From assembly GCA_951213105.1 (NCBI GenBank), contig OX578139.1, forward strand, positions 70,722,754-70,786,753: a DNA stretch of 64,000 nt. The letters run 5' to 3'. Under the pieces are notes generated by a model. The model saw only the letters and a list, made by a program, of their open reading frames with translations, made no database searches and had not been told where the DNA came from. Of this stretch, positions 21,640 to 31,855 are shown in pieces. The position numbers were made by a program, and so were the translations under genes. This DNA comes from Amaurobius ferox (lineage: Eukaryota; Arthropoda; Arachnida; Araneae; Amaurobiidae). The number at the start of each line of letters is the position of its first letter. Position 1 is the first letter of the stretch.

Positions 21640-23061
21640 TACTCGTCAAAAGTTTTTTTTTTTATCAAATGGCCAGGCACTTGACTCATCACCATTCGCC
21701 AACTCGTCAAAAGTGATATTGCAGTACCATGAAGAAATGAACGTATCCATATGCAAATCACAGTACCGGTAGAAGAGAGAGTCATATGCAAATGATTAAG
21801 TTTTCGTATATATATCGAGTCACGTGGCACACTTTCGGAGGATAAAGACCAGCAGACGGCTCGTCCCGTAAATGTTATCAGCGGGGATTTGCAGCAGCCG
21901 AACTTTCGAAAAAGTGAAGAAGCGATGCCTCGAAGACGTCAGCGATATGCATACTAGCAGTTAACGGCTGGGAACGAGACCATATCCCGGAGCTGCGTGA
22001 CGTGGGTTTGTCGATGCGTGCAATTGCCACGCTTGTTGGGCATAACGTGAGTACTATCCAGCGACGTGTGACACAATGGACGCAGGAACATTATACGGCA
22101 CGCCGAAGAGGAGTAGATCGAACAGGTGCACGACAAAGCGCATAGACTGGCAGATTCGCCTAATGGATCGTTGAGATCCGTTCGCAACGGCAAGTGACAT
22201 CAGAAACAGCATGCCACCTTCAACGGTTGCACCTGCGTGCACTCAAATTATTCGCAACAGGTTGCATGAAGTACCCCGGCGCAACTACTGGGGTGTCATT
22301 AAGCGCTCAATACAGGGATGCAGCCCGTCGTGGTGTCGTCGTTATCGCAACTGGACCGACGAATGACATCGGGTATTGTTTACGGATGAAGCTCGCTTCT
22401 GCCTGTGGAGGAATGACAGCCTTGGACGGATGCGACTGCTTACCGGAGAAGGCCACTTGTCAGTCCATTTCACCGAGTGTCACACAGGGCATCATGATTT
22501 GGGGCGCTATCATGTTCGATCAGCGCACAGCTCTGATGCACATTGCAACTAATCTGACAGCGGATAAGTACGTCACACAAGTTGGGATACCTGTGGTTCG
22601 CCACTGGTGCAGGTCGTTCCCGGCACGATGTTCTAGCAAGACAATGCCATATAGTACACCGCACGACGAACTCTCAACAGCCTGAACGGAATTCATATCC
22701 TTTCTTGGTGGGCAGCCTTGTCGGATCTTTCCCCCATTGAACACGTCTGGGCCTTCATCGGACGTCATGTGCAGCGGGACCACCGGTACATATCGTAGAC
22801 GAACTGCATGCCACAGTGGACGCTGATGGGAAAGAATTACCTCAGGCAACAATTAATAGCTTCATGGATAGTATGCCTCGCCGTTCAGTGACCTGTATAG
22901 CTTCCCTTGGGGGCCACATTATTTACTGAATAAACATGATTCTTTTGCATATCTTTGTTCTTTTAATCATTTACATATGACTATCTTTTCTACCAGTACT
23001 GTGATTTACATATGGCTACGTGCATTCCTTTATGATGTTGCAATTTCCATTTTGACCAGTG
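21640..23061 (+). mobile_element. Tc1-like element with ~100-bp inverted repeats
   Basis: Right end: complement of CACTGGTCAAAATGG, at 23061. Left end: TACTCGTCAAAAG at 21640, with a second CTCGTCAAAAG at 21703. Sequence 21701-21800 is an inverted match to 22961-23061, sharing 'catatgcaaatcacagtac' and 'gtcatatgcaaatgatta' with few changes. TA flanks at 21638-21639 and 23062-23063 are the expected target duplication. Removing the element rebuilds a HINE-A 3' end, so the site is HINE-A. The transposase inside is broken. Confidence 0.85.
21924..22915 (+). pseudogene. Tc1-like transposase, frameshifted
   Basis: The likely start is the ATG at 21924 (MPRRRQRYAY, then a stop). Family pieces appear in several frames: an N-terminal helix-turn-helix region (about 21960-22110), a TDEARFCLW first-aspartate motif (about 22379-22405), GIMIWGAIMFD, QDNA as the second-aspartate motif (about 22641), and DLSPIEHVWAF with the third acidic residue (about 22721-22753). 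Thus all three DDE residues can still be seen, but in-frame stops and frameshifts separate them. The longest uninterrupted piece is 22194-22685 (163 codons), only partly in the true frame. It would have cut and pasted DNA at TA sites. No intact product is possible. Confidence 0.85.
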
Positions 23062-23283
23062 TATAACGCAATGAAATTATTTCTTTCACAGTTTAAAAAT
23101 GATTAAAGGATCCACGGCACAGTGTTTGTAACGTTGAATTGTACATTTGGCGCTTTTCCGGATGATAATATGTAAACCTATTTCGTACCCAATTAACTTA
23201 TATTTCACGCGACTCTAAATTAACAAATATTAATATTGATAGCATCCTCAATAGGCAATATAGTCCATATATTAAAATATTTT

Positions 23284-24420
23284 ATTAATAAATTTATCAA
23301 TCAGGCGTTCTTTTCATTAACTTGGCTTCTTTTTGCAATTTTAATGATATTTTCGTCAATCTGGGCTAAATATAGACAAGTCGGCGATTTTTCGCTAGAT
23401 TATTCGCCAATTTCGCTATATATATCGTTAACTGTTACAAGCAAATGGAGCGAAGCGCATTTCTTATATACTAGAAGGTTTACTAGTCACATGATGGAAT
23501 TAAAAATTTGTAAAGAATTGGATCCTATTTAGCGTCATTTTTCTCAATTTGGTGACATTTTTATCAATTTGACGACATTTTCGTCAATTTGGCAATATTT
23601 ATAAATGTCACCAAGTTTGTGACATCCCGCCCAAATTTTCTCCATGCATAACGTACGAACGGAGCAATGGATTTTAATTATTGTCGTTTATTATGTTTTT
23701 CCAAGATCTTGAAGTTTCATCAGTTAGTAGTCATTTCCATTGATTTATCGTCATCTTATCAATTTGACGACATTTTCGTCAATTTGGCAACATTTGAAAA
23801 AACTCACCAAGTTGACGATATGCCGTCAAAATTCGTTGCAAGTATTTCGCCAAGCATTACAGACAGAGAAATAGGTTATTCTTATATATTCTTTCCGAGT
23901 TATTGGATTTTACCAATTTGTCAACATTTTCATTGATTTACCGTCATTTGTATCAATTTGGCAACATTTTTACCAATTTAGTGACATTTTTAACAAAATT
24001 GGCGACGTTTTCGCAAATTTGGCAACATTTAAAACTCGCCAAGTTAACGATATTCCGCCGAATTTGACGTCAAAATTTCGCCAAGCGTTATGGACGGAGA
24101 AATAGGTCATTCTTATAATAGATAAACGACTAATGGCGTCCAAGTACAAAACTATTACCCAAATTACCTTCTCTTATAGTAGATTCTTGTATACTTTCAA
24201 AGATACAGAATTTTCATTAATTAGTCGTCATTTTCATTGGTTTATCAATTTGGCGATATATTTTATAAATTTAGGACATTTTTATCAATTTGGCGACATT
24301 TTTGTTAATTTGACAGCATTTAAAAATGCCGCCAAATTGGCGATATTTCGCCAAATTCGTCGTCAAAATTTCGGCAAGCGTTAAGGACGGAGAAACAGGT
24401 TATTTTTATAGTAGATAAAC
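23284..24420 (-). repeat. Expanded HINE-A tail region
   Basis: The minus strand repeats 'gacgaatttggcg', 'cgccaaattga' and 'aatgacgctaaat'-type strings many times. The 'ggacggagaaataggt' marker occurs near 23653, 23866, 24092 and 24383, so the tail unit is present about four times with spacings of about 210-295 bp. Reference HINE-A has one. Confidence 0.7.
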
Positions 24421-24588
24421 GACTAATGGTGTCCAGATACAAAACTATTACCCAAAGTATCTTCTCTCGTGATTGGAATGAGCTAGATCTACGAGAATGA
24501 AGATAATAAATTTATCGCATAATATTACATATGAAAAGTGATCATATTTCACAATGGTTAATGCTTCTTTAAATTTTATGATATTTTT

Positions 24589-24737
24589 ACTTTCCCTGCA
24601 ATACATGGTAATGTATAGGGAAAGTATTGGAATCATGCCGAAAATCACAACTCGAGTTTTCGACGGATCTACACGTTTCGAGACCCCTAGAATACGAAAA
24701 AACCATTTTTAGCGTGACGTCTGTGCGTGTGTCTGTG

Positions 24738-24768
<31 letters not shown>

Positions 24769-25395
24769 GTGTCTGTCTGTGTGTCTGTCTGTCTGTCTGT
24801 GCAGATTTTGTATCCACTGTAACTAAAAAACTAATCGACCGAATTTCACAAAATTTGGTAGGTAAGTCACTTGTGGGCGGGGCTAGTGCTGATTAGTTTT
24901 GGGTACGATTCGGAATAAAAGAACCCGCCTTTTTTTGCGAAATGGCCCGCAAAAGCTTGTATCCACTCTAGCTGAAAAACTAATGGACCGAATTTCACAA
25001 AACTCGGTAGATGAGTCACGTATAGGTCACCCTGGTGCTGATTAGATTTTGGTACGATTCGGAAAAAAATAACCTGCCTTTTTTTGCAAAACGGCCCGCA
25101 AAAATCTTCAAAATCTAAACTAAAGAACTAGGTATTCTCAGATATATCCATTAAATGCCCGTTTAATATGTAATGTTTAACGACGAAAAGAATAAGACCA
25201 ACCCCATTACACTAGGACTAGCCGTTCTCGAGATATTTTAGTTTTTCGTACTTTCCCTACGCCACCTTTGAAAATAAGCCCGGTTACCGAATGAGAACGT
25301 AATTTCAATTAAAAGTTAATTACATTTAATTGAAATAAATAGAACGTGGATATAAGTTTGCAGGGAAAGTCATGTGCTGCCCACATCAGATTTTT
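24589..25395 (+). mobile_element. HINE-B, full-length, first of a tandem pair
   Basis: Starts ACTTTCCCTGCA and forms a 5' hairpin with 'tgtatagggaaagta'. A TCTG/TG microsatellite lies at 24731-24800. The 3' end has TGCAGGGAAAGT (inverted copy of the first 12 bases), then the ATGTG..CACAT stem-loop and CAGATTTTT. About 807 bp, non-coding. The 3' stem-loop and terminus match HINE-A although the bodies differ, so both may use the same machinery. The next copy begins at the very next base. Confidence 0.85.
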
Positions 25396-25536
25396 ACTTT
25401 CCCTGCAATACATGGTAATGTATAGGGAAAGTATTGGAATCATGCCGAAAATCACAACTCGAGTTTTCGACGGATCTACACGTTTCGAGACCTCTAGAAT
25501 ACGAAAAAACCATTTTTAGCGTGACGTCTGTGCGTG

Positions 25537-25567
<31 letters not shown>

Positions 25568-26194
25568 GTGTCTGTGTGTCCGTCTGTCTGTCTGTGCAGA
25601 TTTTGTATCCACTGTAACTAAAAAACTAATGGACCGAATTTCACAAAATTTGGTAGGTAAGTCACTTGTGGGCGGGGCTGCTGCTGATTAGTTTCGGGTA
25701 CTATTCGGAATAAAAGAACCCGCCTTTTTTTGCGAAATGGCCCGCAAAAGCTTGTATCCACTCTAGCTGAAAAACTAATGGACCGAATTTCACAAAATTC
25801 GGTAGATGAGTCACGTATAGGTCACTCTGGTGCTGATTAGATTTTGGTACGATTCGGAAAAAAATAACCTGCCTTTTCTTGCAAAACGGCCCGCAAAAAT
25901 CTTCAAAATCTAAACTAAAGAACTAGGTATACTCAGATATATCCATTAAATGCCCGTTTAATACGTAATGTTTAACGACGAAAAGAATAAGACCAACCCC
26001 ATTACACTAGAACTTGCCGTTCTCGAGATATTTTAGTTTTTCGTACTTTCCCTACGCCACCTTTAATAATAAGTCCGATTACCGAATGAGAACGAAAATT
26101 GAATTAAAAGTGAAATAAATTTAAAAATAAATAAAGAGAACGTGAATATAAACGTCTGCAGGGAAAGTCATGTGCTGCCCACATCAGATTTTTT
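25396..26194 (+). mobile_element. HINE-B, full-length, second of a tandem pair
   Basis: Nearly identical to the preceding copy: same ends, microsatellite at 25538-25595 with a different TCTG/TG pattern, same body. The direct head-to-tail junction (TTTTT|ACTTT) has no spacer. The pair sits inside the minus-strand HINE-A copy, whose sequence resumes at 26195. Confidence 0.85.
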
Positions 26195-26873
26195 ATACAT
26201 TTATTTGAAAAATGTGCAATATTTCGAGAATGGTTCATGCTAGCGTTCTAAAGTTTTTGCCATTTGTTTTCTAATGAAATATTACATAGGAAATGATTAT
26301 TTATGTTATTTTATTGAATGTTTTGACATTCGATGATTTTTTAAAAATTTCATTTCAAAATTTTGGGGCTTCTGGACATTCGATTTCGTTTGAAAACAAT
26401 TGGCTTCCAGTAATCACTGATTGTAATTTTTGTACCAAATTTCGTTGAAATCGCTTAAATCGTTCATAGGATATCGTCTCCACAGACTCACTGACACAAA
26501 CACAATCACACGGTTTGACATCACGTCCCAAACGTTTGATTCGTGTTCAGCGATGCTCGAAACGTGCTCTGCCGTCGAAAACTCAAGTTCAAATATTCGA
26601 CTCCGTCACAATACTTTTCTTACACATTATAATATATATATAAGGAAAGTAAAAATCAGGAGTCGTGAGCGAGTGAAACACCCCGTATTTTTTAAAACTG
26701 ATTAAATTTATATTTACAGCAGTTTTAGCGATTTTAGTACTTTCCTTATATACATAATGTATAAGGAAAGTACTGTGACGGGGTCGAAAATTCGAATTCG
26801 AGTTTTCGACAGGAGAGCACGTTTCAAACATCCCTGATCACGAATCAAACATTTTTGAGGTGTCTGTGTGTGT

Positions 26874-26931
<58 letters not shown>

Positions 26932-28363
26932 TTGTGTGTGTGTCAATGAGTCTGTGGAGACGATATCTCATGATTGAATAGAGCGATTCGAATAGAATTT
27001 GGTACAAAAATCACAATCCGTGAATACTAGAAGCCTATTGTTTTTAAACGTAATCGAATATTCAGAACCCCCTAATTTGTCGAGTGAAATTTTGAAAAAA
27101 TCATCAAAAAATCAAAACCTTTAATAAAGTTACGCAAATAGACATTTTTAATCTTCAATCGTTTTCCTTAGAAAACGATTGACATAAACTTTAGAACGCT
27201 AGCACGAACCGTTCACGAGATATTTCACATTTTTTAAATAAATTTATCAAAACATCCCATAAATAAAAAGAATATATTAACAGAACCCCCCCTAATTTGT
27301 CGAGTGAAATTTTGAAAAAATCATCAAGAAATCAAAACCTTTAATAAAGTTACGCAAATAGACATTTTTAATTTTCAATCGTTTTCCTTCGAAAACGATT
27401 GACATAAACTTTAGAACGCTAGCACGAACCGTTCTCGAGATATTTCACATTTTTTAAATAAATTTATCAACACATCCCATAAATAAAAAGAATATATTAA
27501 CTGTAGAGAAACAGGTTCACTTTTCGTATGTAATATCATGTGATAATTTGGGTGACAGCATTCTCATGGATCTAGCTCTTTCCATTCATGAGAAAAGATA
27601 CTTTGAGTAATATTTTTGCATTTGAACGCCAATAGTTATTTATCTGCTATAAGAAATCTCACGAACGAATAGAGCGATTCGAATGAAATTTGGTACAAAT
27701 ATCACAATCTGTGAATACTGGAAGCCTATTGTTTTTAAACGTAATCGAATGTTCAGAACCCCCCTAAATTTTCGAATGAAATTTTGAAAAAATCGTCAAA
27801 AAATCAAAACCACTAATAAAGTTACGCAAATAGACATTTCTTATGTAATTTTTCATTGGAAAACGATTGGCATAAATTTTAGAACGCTAACATGAATTGT
27901 TTTCGAGATATTGCACATTTTTAAAAAAAATTATCAAAAAGTTATCTTAAATAATAAAAGGCAATGTCTGTGTGTCTCTGTGTAGTCTGTGTGTCTCAAT
28001 CTGAGATCCGGGGGTTGGGAAGGGGACATGTGAAAAAAATAAATCACACCACCGGAAAGAACAGACAATTGCGAGTAAAAATATATCAATTTCAACTCTC
28101 AATTTCGATTTCTAATATTTTAAAAGATGTTAAAATAAAGGTCACTTTTGGCTCAAAAAAACGATTTTTGGTTTTAAATTCTCGCATAGTGAAAAGTACT
28201 CTTAATTTCGACTAATAATTTACATTTTTAGAAAGCTGAAATATCTGGCATACTTACAAGTCTAATCTGGTCCAGAAATAATGAAAATTGCCATCAGGAT
28301 AGTAATTTTAAAGACGTCATGATTTTAAATTTCTCGGCCATCGACTCAGTTCTTCAACGGCAT

Positions 28364-28382
28364 TCCCCCCCCCCCCCCCCCC
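28364..28382. repeat. Poly-C tract
   Basis: About 18 consecutive C in the Helitron; the length may be uncertain in the assembly. Confidence 0.9.
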
Positions 28383-28489
28383 ATCCGCAGTAGTTTCTTC
28401 CCCGTCTCCATGGAGACCGCGCTTTCGGTTTTAAATGAATTAAGAGCCTAGCATAAGTGTTGTATACATCGGGCGAAATTATTATATTT

Positions 28490-28775
28490 ATATGATATTT
28501 TAAATATATATTTTTAAATGGATATTTTAAATAATTTAAATGATTGAGTTATTGTGGTTTGAATTGTGGTGATGTATATGGCATTATTATGTTTATGGAT
28601 TGGTGGAACGATATGGATGATTTTTTGATTTTAAATGGATATTTTAATTTATGGATATTTTAAGTCAATATTTTAATTTATAGATATTTTAAATGGATAG
28701 TTTAAGTCGATATTTTAATTTATAGATATTTTAAATGGATATTTTAAATTTATGGATATTTTAAATGATGTAACG
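28490..28775. repeat. AT-rich minisatellite inside the Helitron
   Basis: Diverged repeats of 'tttatggatattttaaatgg' and 'tttatagatattttaaatgg', roughly 18-40 bp long, about eight units. Confidence 0.8.
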
Positions 28776-28832
28776 ATGGAACGAGGATGGTGGAATTAAG
28801 AGCTTAGCATATGGTCATTATAAAATTTAAAT

Positions 28833-29022
28833 TAGCGCGCGGGAAGATAGCGCCCGAGAATTGCACTCGGTAGGCCTGGGTTTGATTCCCGCCACTGACG
28901 CGGAGTACGATCACTTTAAACATATGGGTCGATAAGTCCTTCCGAGAGGTTGGTGGCAGGGAAAGGAGGGTACGGTCTCTGTGTTTGCCTCCCCCACTGG
29001 GTTCCGGTCCAAATTGGGTGAA
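28833..29022 (+). mobile_element. SINE copy with tRNA-type head, 3'-truncated
   Basis: The head has a degenerate A-box area and a B-box-like GGGTTTGATTCC (about 28880-28891). The shared body follows (CGGAGTACGATCAC, CCTTCCGAGAGGTTGG, GGGTTCCGGTCC) and stops near 'aaattgggtgaataaaa'. The body is the one used by the SINEs at 12.8-13.5 kb. Confidence 0.8.
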
Positions 29023-29047
29023 TAAAAAGAAAGTTATGGAGATTGTC

Positions 29048-29330
29048 GCGGAGGGCGCGGTAGCCCAGTGGTTAGCGTGCGGGAATTTCACTCGGTAGGC
29101 CCGGGTTCGATTCCCTCCACTGCCAAAACTGCTGCCGTGTTCACGCGGAGTACGATTACGTTAAACACGTGGGTCCGTAAGTCCTTCCGAGAGGCTGGTG
29201 GTAGAGGAAGGAAGGTACGGTCCCTGTGGATGCCTTCCCCACTGAGTTCCGGTCTAAATTGGGTTGCACATCCTGGCCGTCCAAGCAGTTACCTTACACC
29301 TTACTGGTAGGTCGCGCCAGCGAGTGTGCC
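29048..29330 (+). mobile_element. SINE with complete tRNA-derived head
   Basis: A-box TAGCCCAGTGG at 29061-29071 and B-box GGTTCGATTCC at 29104-29114, 33 bp apart, a normal spacing for a tRNA-type Pol III promoter. The body runs through CTTCCGAGAGGCTGGTGG and GGTTCCGGTCTAAATTGGG to 'ttactggtaggtcg'. The (CAA)n tail is missing, perhaps because the Helitron joined here. The open frame at 29068-29310 is not a gene. Confidence 0.85.
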
Positions 29331-29931
29331 ACAGTTAGAATTTGCCACGGACAGAATTTTCAAGGGTAGCGAACAGGCTGGTCGCCAAAGGCGGCTAGTA
29401 TAAAATAAAAAATGAAAATATTTCCTATTGAGAAACATGTTCTCTTTTCATATGTAATATCATGCGATAAATTGGGTGACACCATTCCCGTGAATCTAGC
29501 CCGTTTCATTCATGAAAAAGATACCTTGAGTAATACTTTTGTATTTGAACGTCAATAGTCATTTATCTGCTGTAAGAATATCTTATTTCTCCGACCATAA
29601 CGCTTGCCGAGATTTTGGCGACGAATTTGGCGGAATGTCGCCAACTTGGCATATTTTTAATTGTTGCCAAACTAACAAAAATCTCGCCAAATTGATAGAA
29701 ATGACGCTAAATCAATGAAAATGATGACTAATTGAAGAAAATTCAATATTATGGAAAGAATATAAGTGTCTACTATAAGAATAACGTTTTTTTTTAGCTG
29801 CAAATGTAGTAAATTCATTGCATTATATAAGGAAAGTCATGTGTTGCCCACATCAGATTTTTTTATTTTCTGTTTGCTAGAACAAAAAGTGTTTGCAACA
29901 ATTAAACTAAACTGACGTGCATTTTATCATT

Positions 29932-30046
29932 ATTTTCCTTATATACATATTATAATGTATAAGGAAAGTATCGTAGAAAAATTCGAATTCGACGAGAAAG
30001 TACGTTTCAAGTATCTCTGAGCATGGATCAAACGTTTTTGAGGTGA

Positions 30047-30081
<35 letters not shown>

Positions 30082-30838
30082 TAGTGAGTTCGTGGCGACG
30101 ATATCTCACGAACGAATAAAGCGATTTGAATAACATTTGGTACAGAAATTACCATCGGGGAATACTGGAAACCTATTGTTTTTAAACGCAAACAAATGTG
30201 TAGAACAAATGAAAACCTTTAATAAAGTTACGTAAATAATCATTTCTTATGTAATTTTTCATTAGAAAATGATTGACATAAACTTTAGACCGTTTGCATT
30301 AACCGTTACCGAGATATTGCACATTTTTCAAGTAAATTTACTAAAAATTCACATAAAATTAAAAAAAAAAGTATTAACTATTGTAAAATATGATCCGCTT
30401 TCATATGTAATATTATGCGATAAATTTGTTATCATCATTCTTGAGGATCTAGCTCGTTCCATTCATGAAAGAAGATACTTTTGGCAGTAGTTTTATATAT
30501 GGATGCTATGAGTCGTTTATCTTCTATAAGAATAACTTATTTCTCCATCCATAACGGTGGCGAAATTTTGGCGACGGAAGATTGTCGGAGGATTGTCAAC
30601 TTGGGAACCTTTTTAAATGTTGTCAAATTGACGAAAATGTCGGCAAATTGATAAAAATGTCGCCAAATTGATGAAACTGACACGAAGTCAATGAACTAAA
30701 TCAATTACTTATCGATGAAAATTTAATATCTTGGAAAGAATATCAGATTCTACTCTATAGGAATAACCTATTTTGCTGTCCATAACGCTTGGCAAAATTT
30801 TGGCTACAAAGTTTGGCGGAATGTTGCCAACTTATCAA
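29932..30838 (+). mobile_element. HINE-A copy, 3'-truncated
   Basis: 5' hairpin (ATTTTCCTTATATACATATT), a short (TG)n tract at 30051-30078, body and tail. The tail unit is present twice ('ccataacggtggcgaaattt' near 30549 and 'ccataacgcttggcaaaatt' near 30779). No 3' stem-loop. Confidence 0.78.
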
Positions 30839-31550
30839 AGATAAAATAGGTAAAAATTTTGAACAGAAACACTTTGTAATTTCTGTCTTATAAGATTCCA
30901 TTTCTTAAAGGTAATATTTTTCTATTGATAAAACTACAAAATTAGCGTTATACAACATTCTAAAAACAAAAATATATTCTCCATATTTTATGTAAAGATT
31001 TTGTCTTTCAACCAAATGAATAAATAATTAATCACGATATGCATCTAGATGCAAATGCAAATATTGCATTAAAATTACAATGCAAACTTGCAAGTAAAAT
31101 ACAAGATATGCAAGTAAATATTAATGCAGATACTGCAAGTAAAATACAGATCATATTGTCACAATAATGCAAGAAAAATAAAATTAATACAAAGAAAAAA
31201 TTAATGCGGCTCAAAAACAAATTCTTCATATCACAAGATATACAATAATTTTATCTGTATATCTTGTGATATGAAGAATATTTTATATATTATTTTTTTA
31301 TTTCATGTATATATACATGACTGCAATCCTTATAAAGAGCATCCAAAGAAAACTGCTGACTGTACGAAGAACGGATTTTTAGTGTTTCAGCCAATTACTC
31401 TAAAAAATATCTTTTTAATATCTTTCTTTGATATCCAATTATTCAAACTGAAAAACAGGTTTTATTAAGATTTTCAAATTAAGTGATGTAAACAACAGAA
31501 TATATGTGCATTAAAAAGTAATACAATCACAACTTGTTCATATGTACAGA
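30839..31550. other. AT-rich spacer with a perfect hairpin
   Basis: Contains scattered 'tgcaagtaaaata' repeats (about 31087-31148) and the inverted repeat annotated at 31221-31279. No gene recognised; the open frames at 31032-31229 and 31271-31468 lack known domains. Confidence 0.45.
31221..31279. repeat. Perfect 23-bp inverted repeat, 13-nt loop
   Basis: Arms 31221-31243 (ATTCTTCATATCACAAGATA + TAC) and 31257-31279 are exact complements. If transcribed it would fold into a stable short hairpin; as DNA it could extrude a cruciform. No transcription evidence. Confidence 0.9.
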
Positions 31551-31750
31551 CTTCTACAAATTAAAGTATTCAGATGTTCTACAAATTAACGTATTCAGAT
31601 GTTCTACAAATTAACGTATTCAGATGTTCTACAAATTAACGTATTCAGATGTTCTACAAATTAACGTATTCAGATGTTCTACAAATTAACGTATTCAGAT
31701 GTTCTACAAATTAACGTATTCAGATGTTCTACAAATTAACGTATTCAGAT
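31551..31750 (+). repeat. 25-bp minisatellite, eight units
   Basis: Eight contiguous units ending 'gtattcagat'. Units 2-8 are identical apart from edges; unit 1 has 'aaagtatt' in place of 'aacgtatt'. Near-identity indicates recent expansion. Exactly 200 bp. There is no spacer variation, so it is not a CRISPR. Confidence 0.95.
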
Positions 31751-31855
31751 CTTCTGTTAAAAGAATAACACAGAAAACTCATTTGATACTGGCGATCATA
31801 TTTAATGTTTTTATTATTTGATATGATCCGATTTCATTCGATTTGATCCTTTTTC

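Larger units (their letters stand above)
21605..26650 (-). mobile_element. HINE-A copy carrying two later insertions
   Basis: The minus-strand 5' end (ACTTTCCTTATATAT) is at 26650 and the 3' terminus (complement of CAGATTT and the stem-loop) is at 21605. Two blocks interrupt it: a Tc1-like element at 21640-23061 and a HINE-B dimer at 24589-26194. Removing both restores the usual HINE-A order. The tail (23284-24420) is expanded, with repeated 'cgccaaat' strings and four copies of a 'gacggagaaataggt' motif, and 23094-23283 holds an extra segment found at the same place in the 56.1 kb copy. It shows how an old, non-coding element became a landing pad. Confidence 0.75.
27945..29398 (+). mobile_element. 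Non-autonomous Helitron, 1,454 bp
   Basis: 5' end TC (TCTTAAATAATAAAAGG) preceded by A at 27944; 3' end GTCGCCAAAGGCGGCTAG with a CGCC..GGCG hairpin, terminal CTAG, followed by T at 29399. This is the canonical Helitron pattern: 5'-TC, hairpin, CTRR-3', insertion between A and T, no target duplication. Removing it gives 'aaaaagtta|tataaaataaa', which matches uninterrupted HINE-A copies ('aaaaagtcatataaaataaa' near 7453). No Rep/helicase is encoded. The open frame at 27964-28215 is not a known domain. It carries a poly-C run, an AT minisatellite and two SINE copies. Confidence 0.88.
26739..29864 (+). mobile_element. HINE-A composite copy with internal Helitron
   Basis: A 5' end (ACTTTCCTTATATACATAAT) and a (TG)n tract at 26862-26943 are followed by the body. 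A ~220-bp segment is duplicated (about 27062-27283 and 27284-27500). At about 27655 the body restarts ('ctcacgaacgaatagagcga'), so parts of two copies are joined. A Helitron interrupts it at 27945-29398, after which the tail and the 3' end (stem-loop and CAGATTTTTTT, to 29864) follow. Its 5' end lies 88 bp from the 5' end of the minus-strand copy at 26650. Confidence 0.8.

Noticed and set aside
22470..22852. Minus-strand frames over the 22-kb element
   Set aside because: Antisense of a plus-strand transposase relic.
29051..29125. Functional tRNA gene
   Set aside because: A- and B-boxes are present, but there is no closed acceptor stem and the sequence continues into a SINE body.
31551..31750. 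CRISPR-like array
   Set aside because: Units are contiguous 25-mers with no unique spacers, and the genome is eukaryotic.
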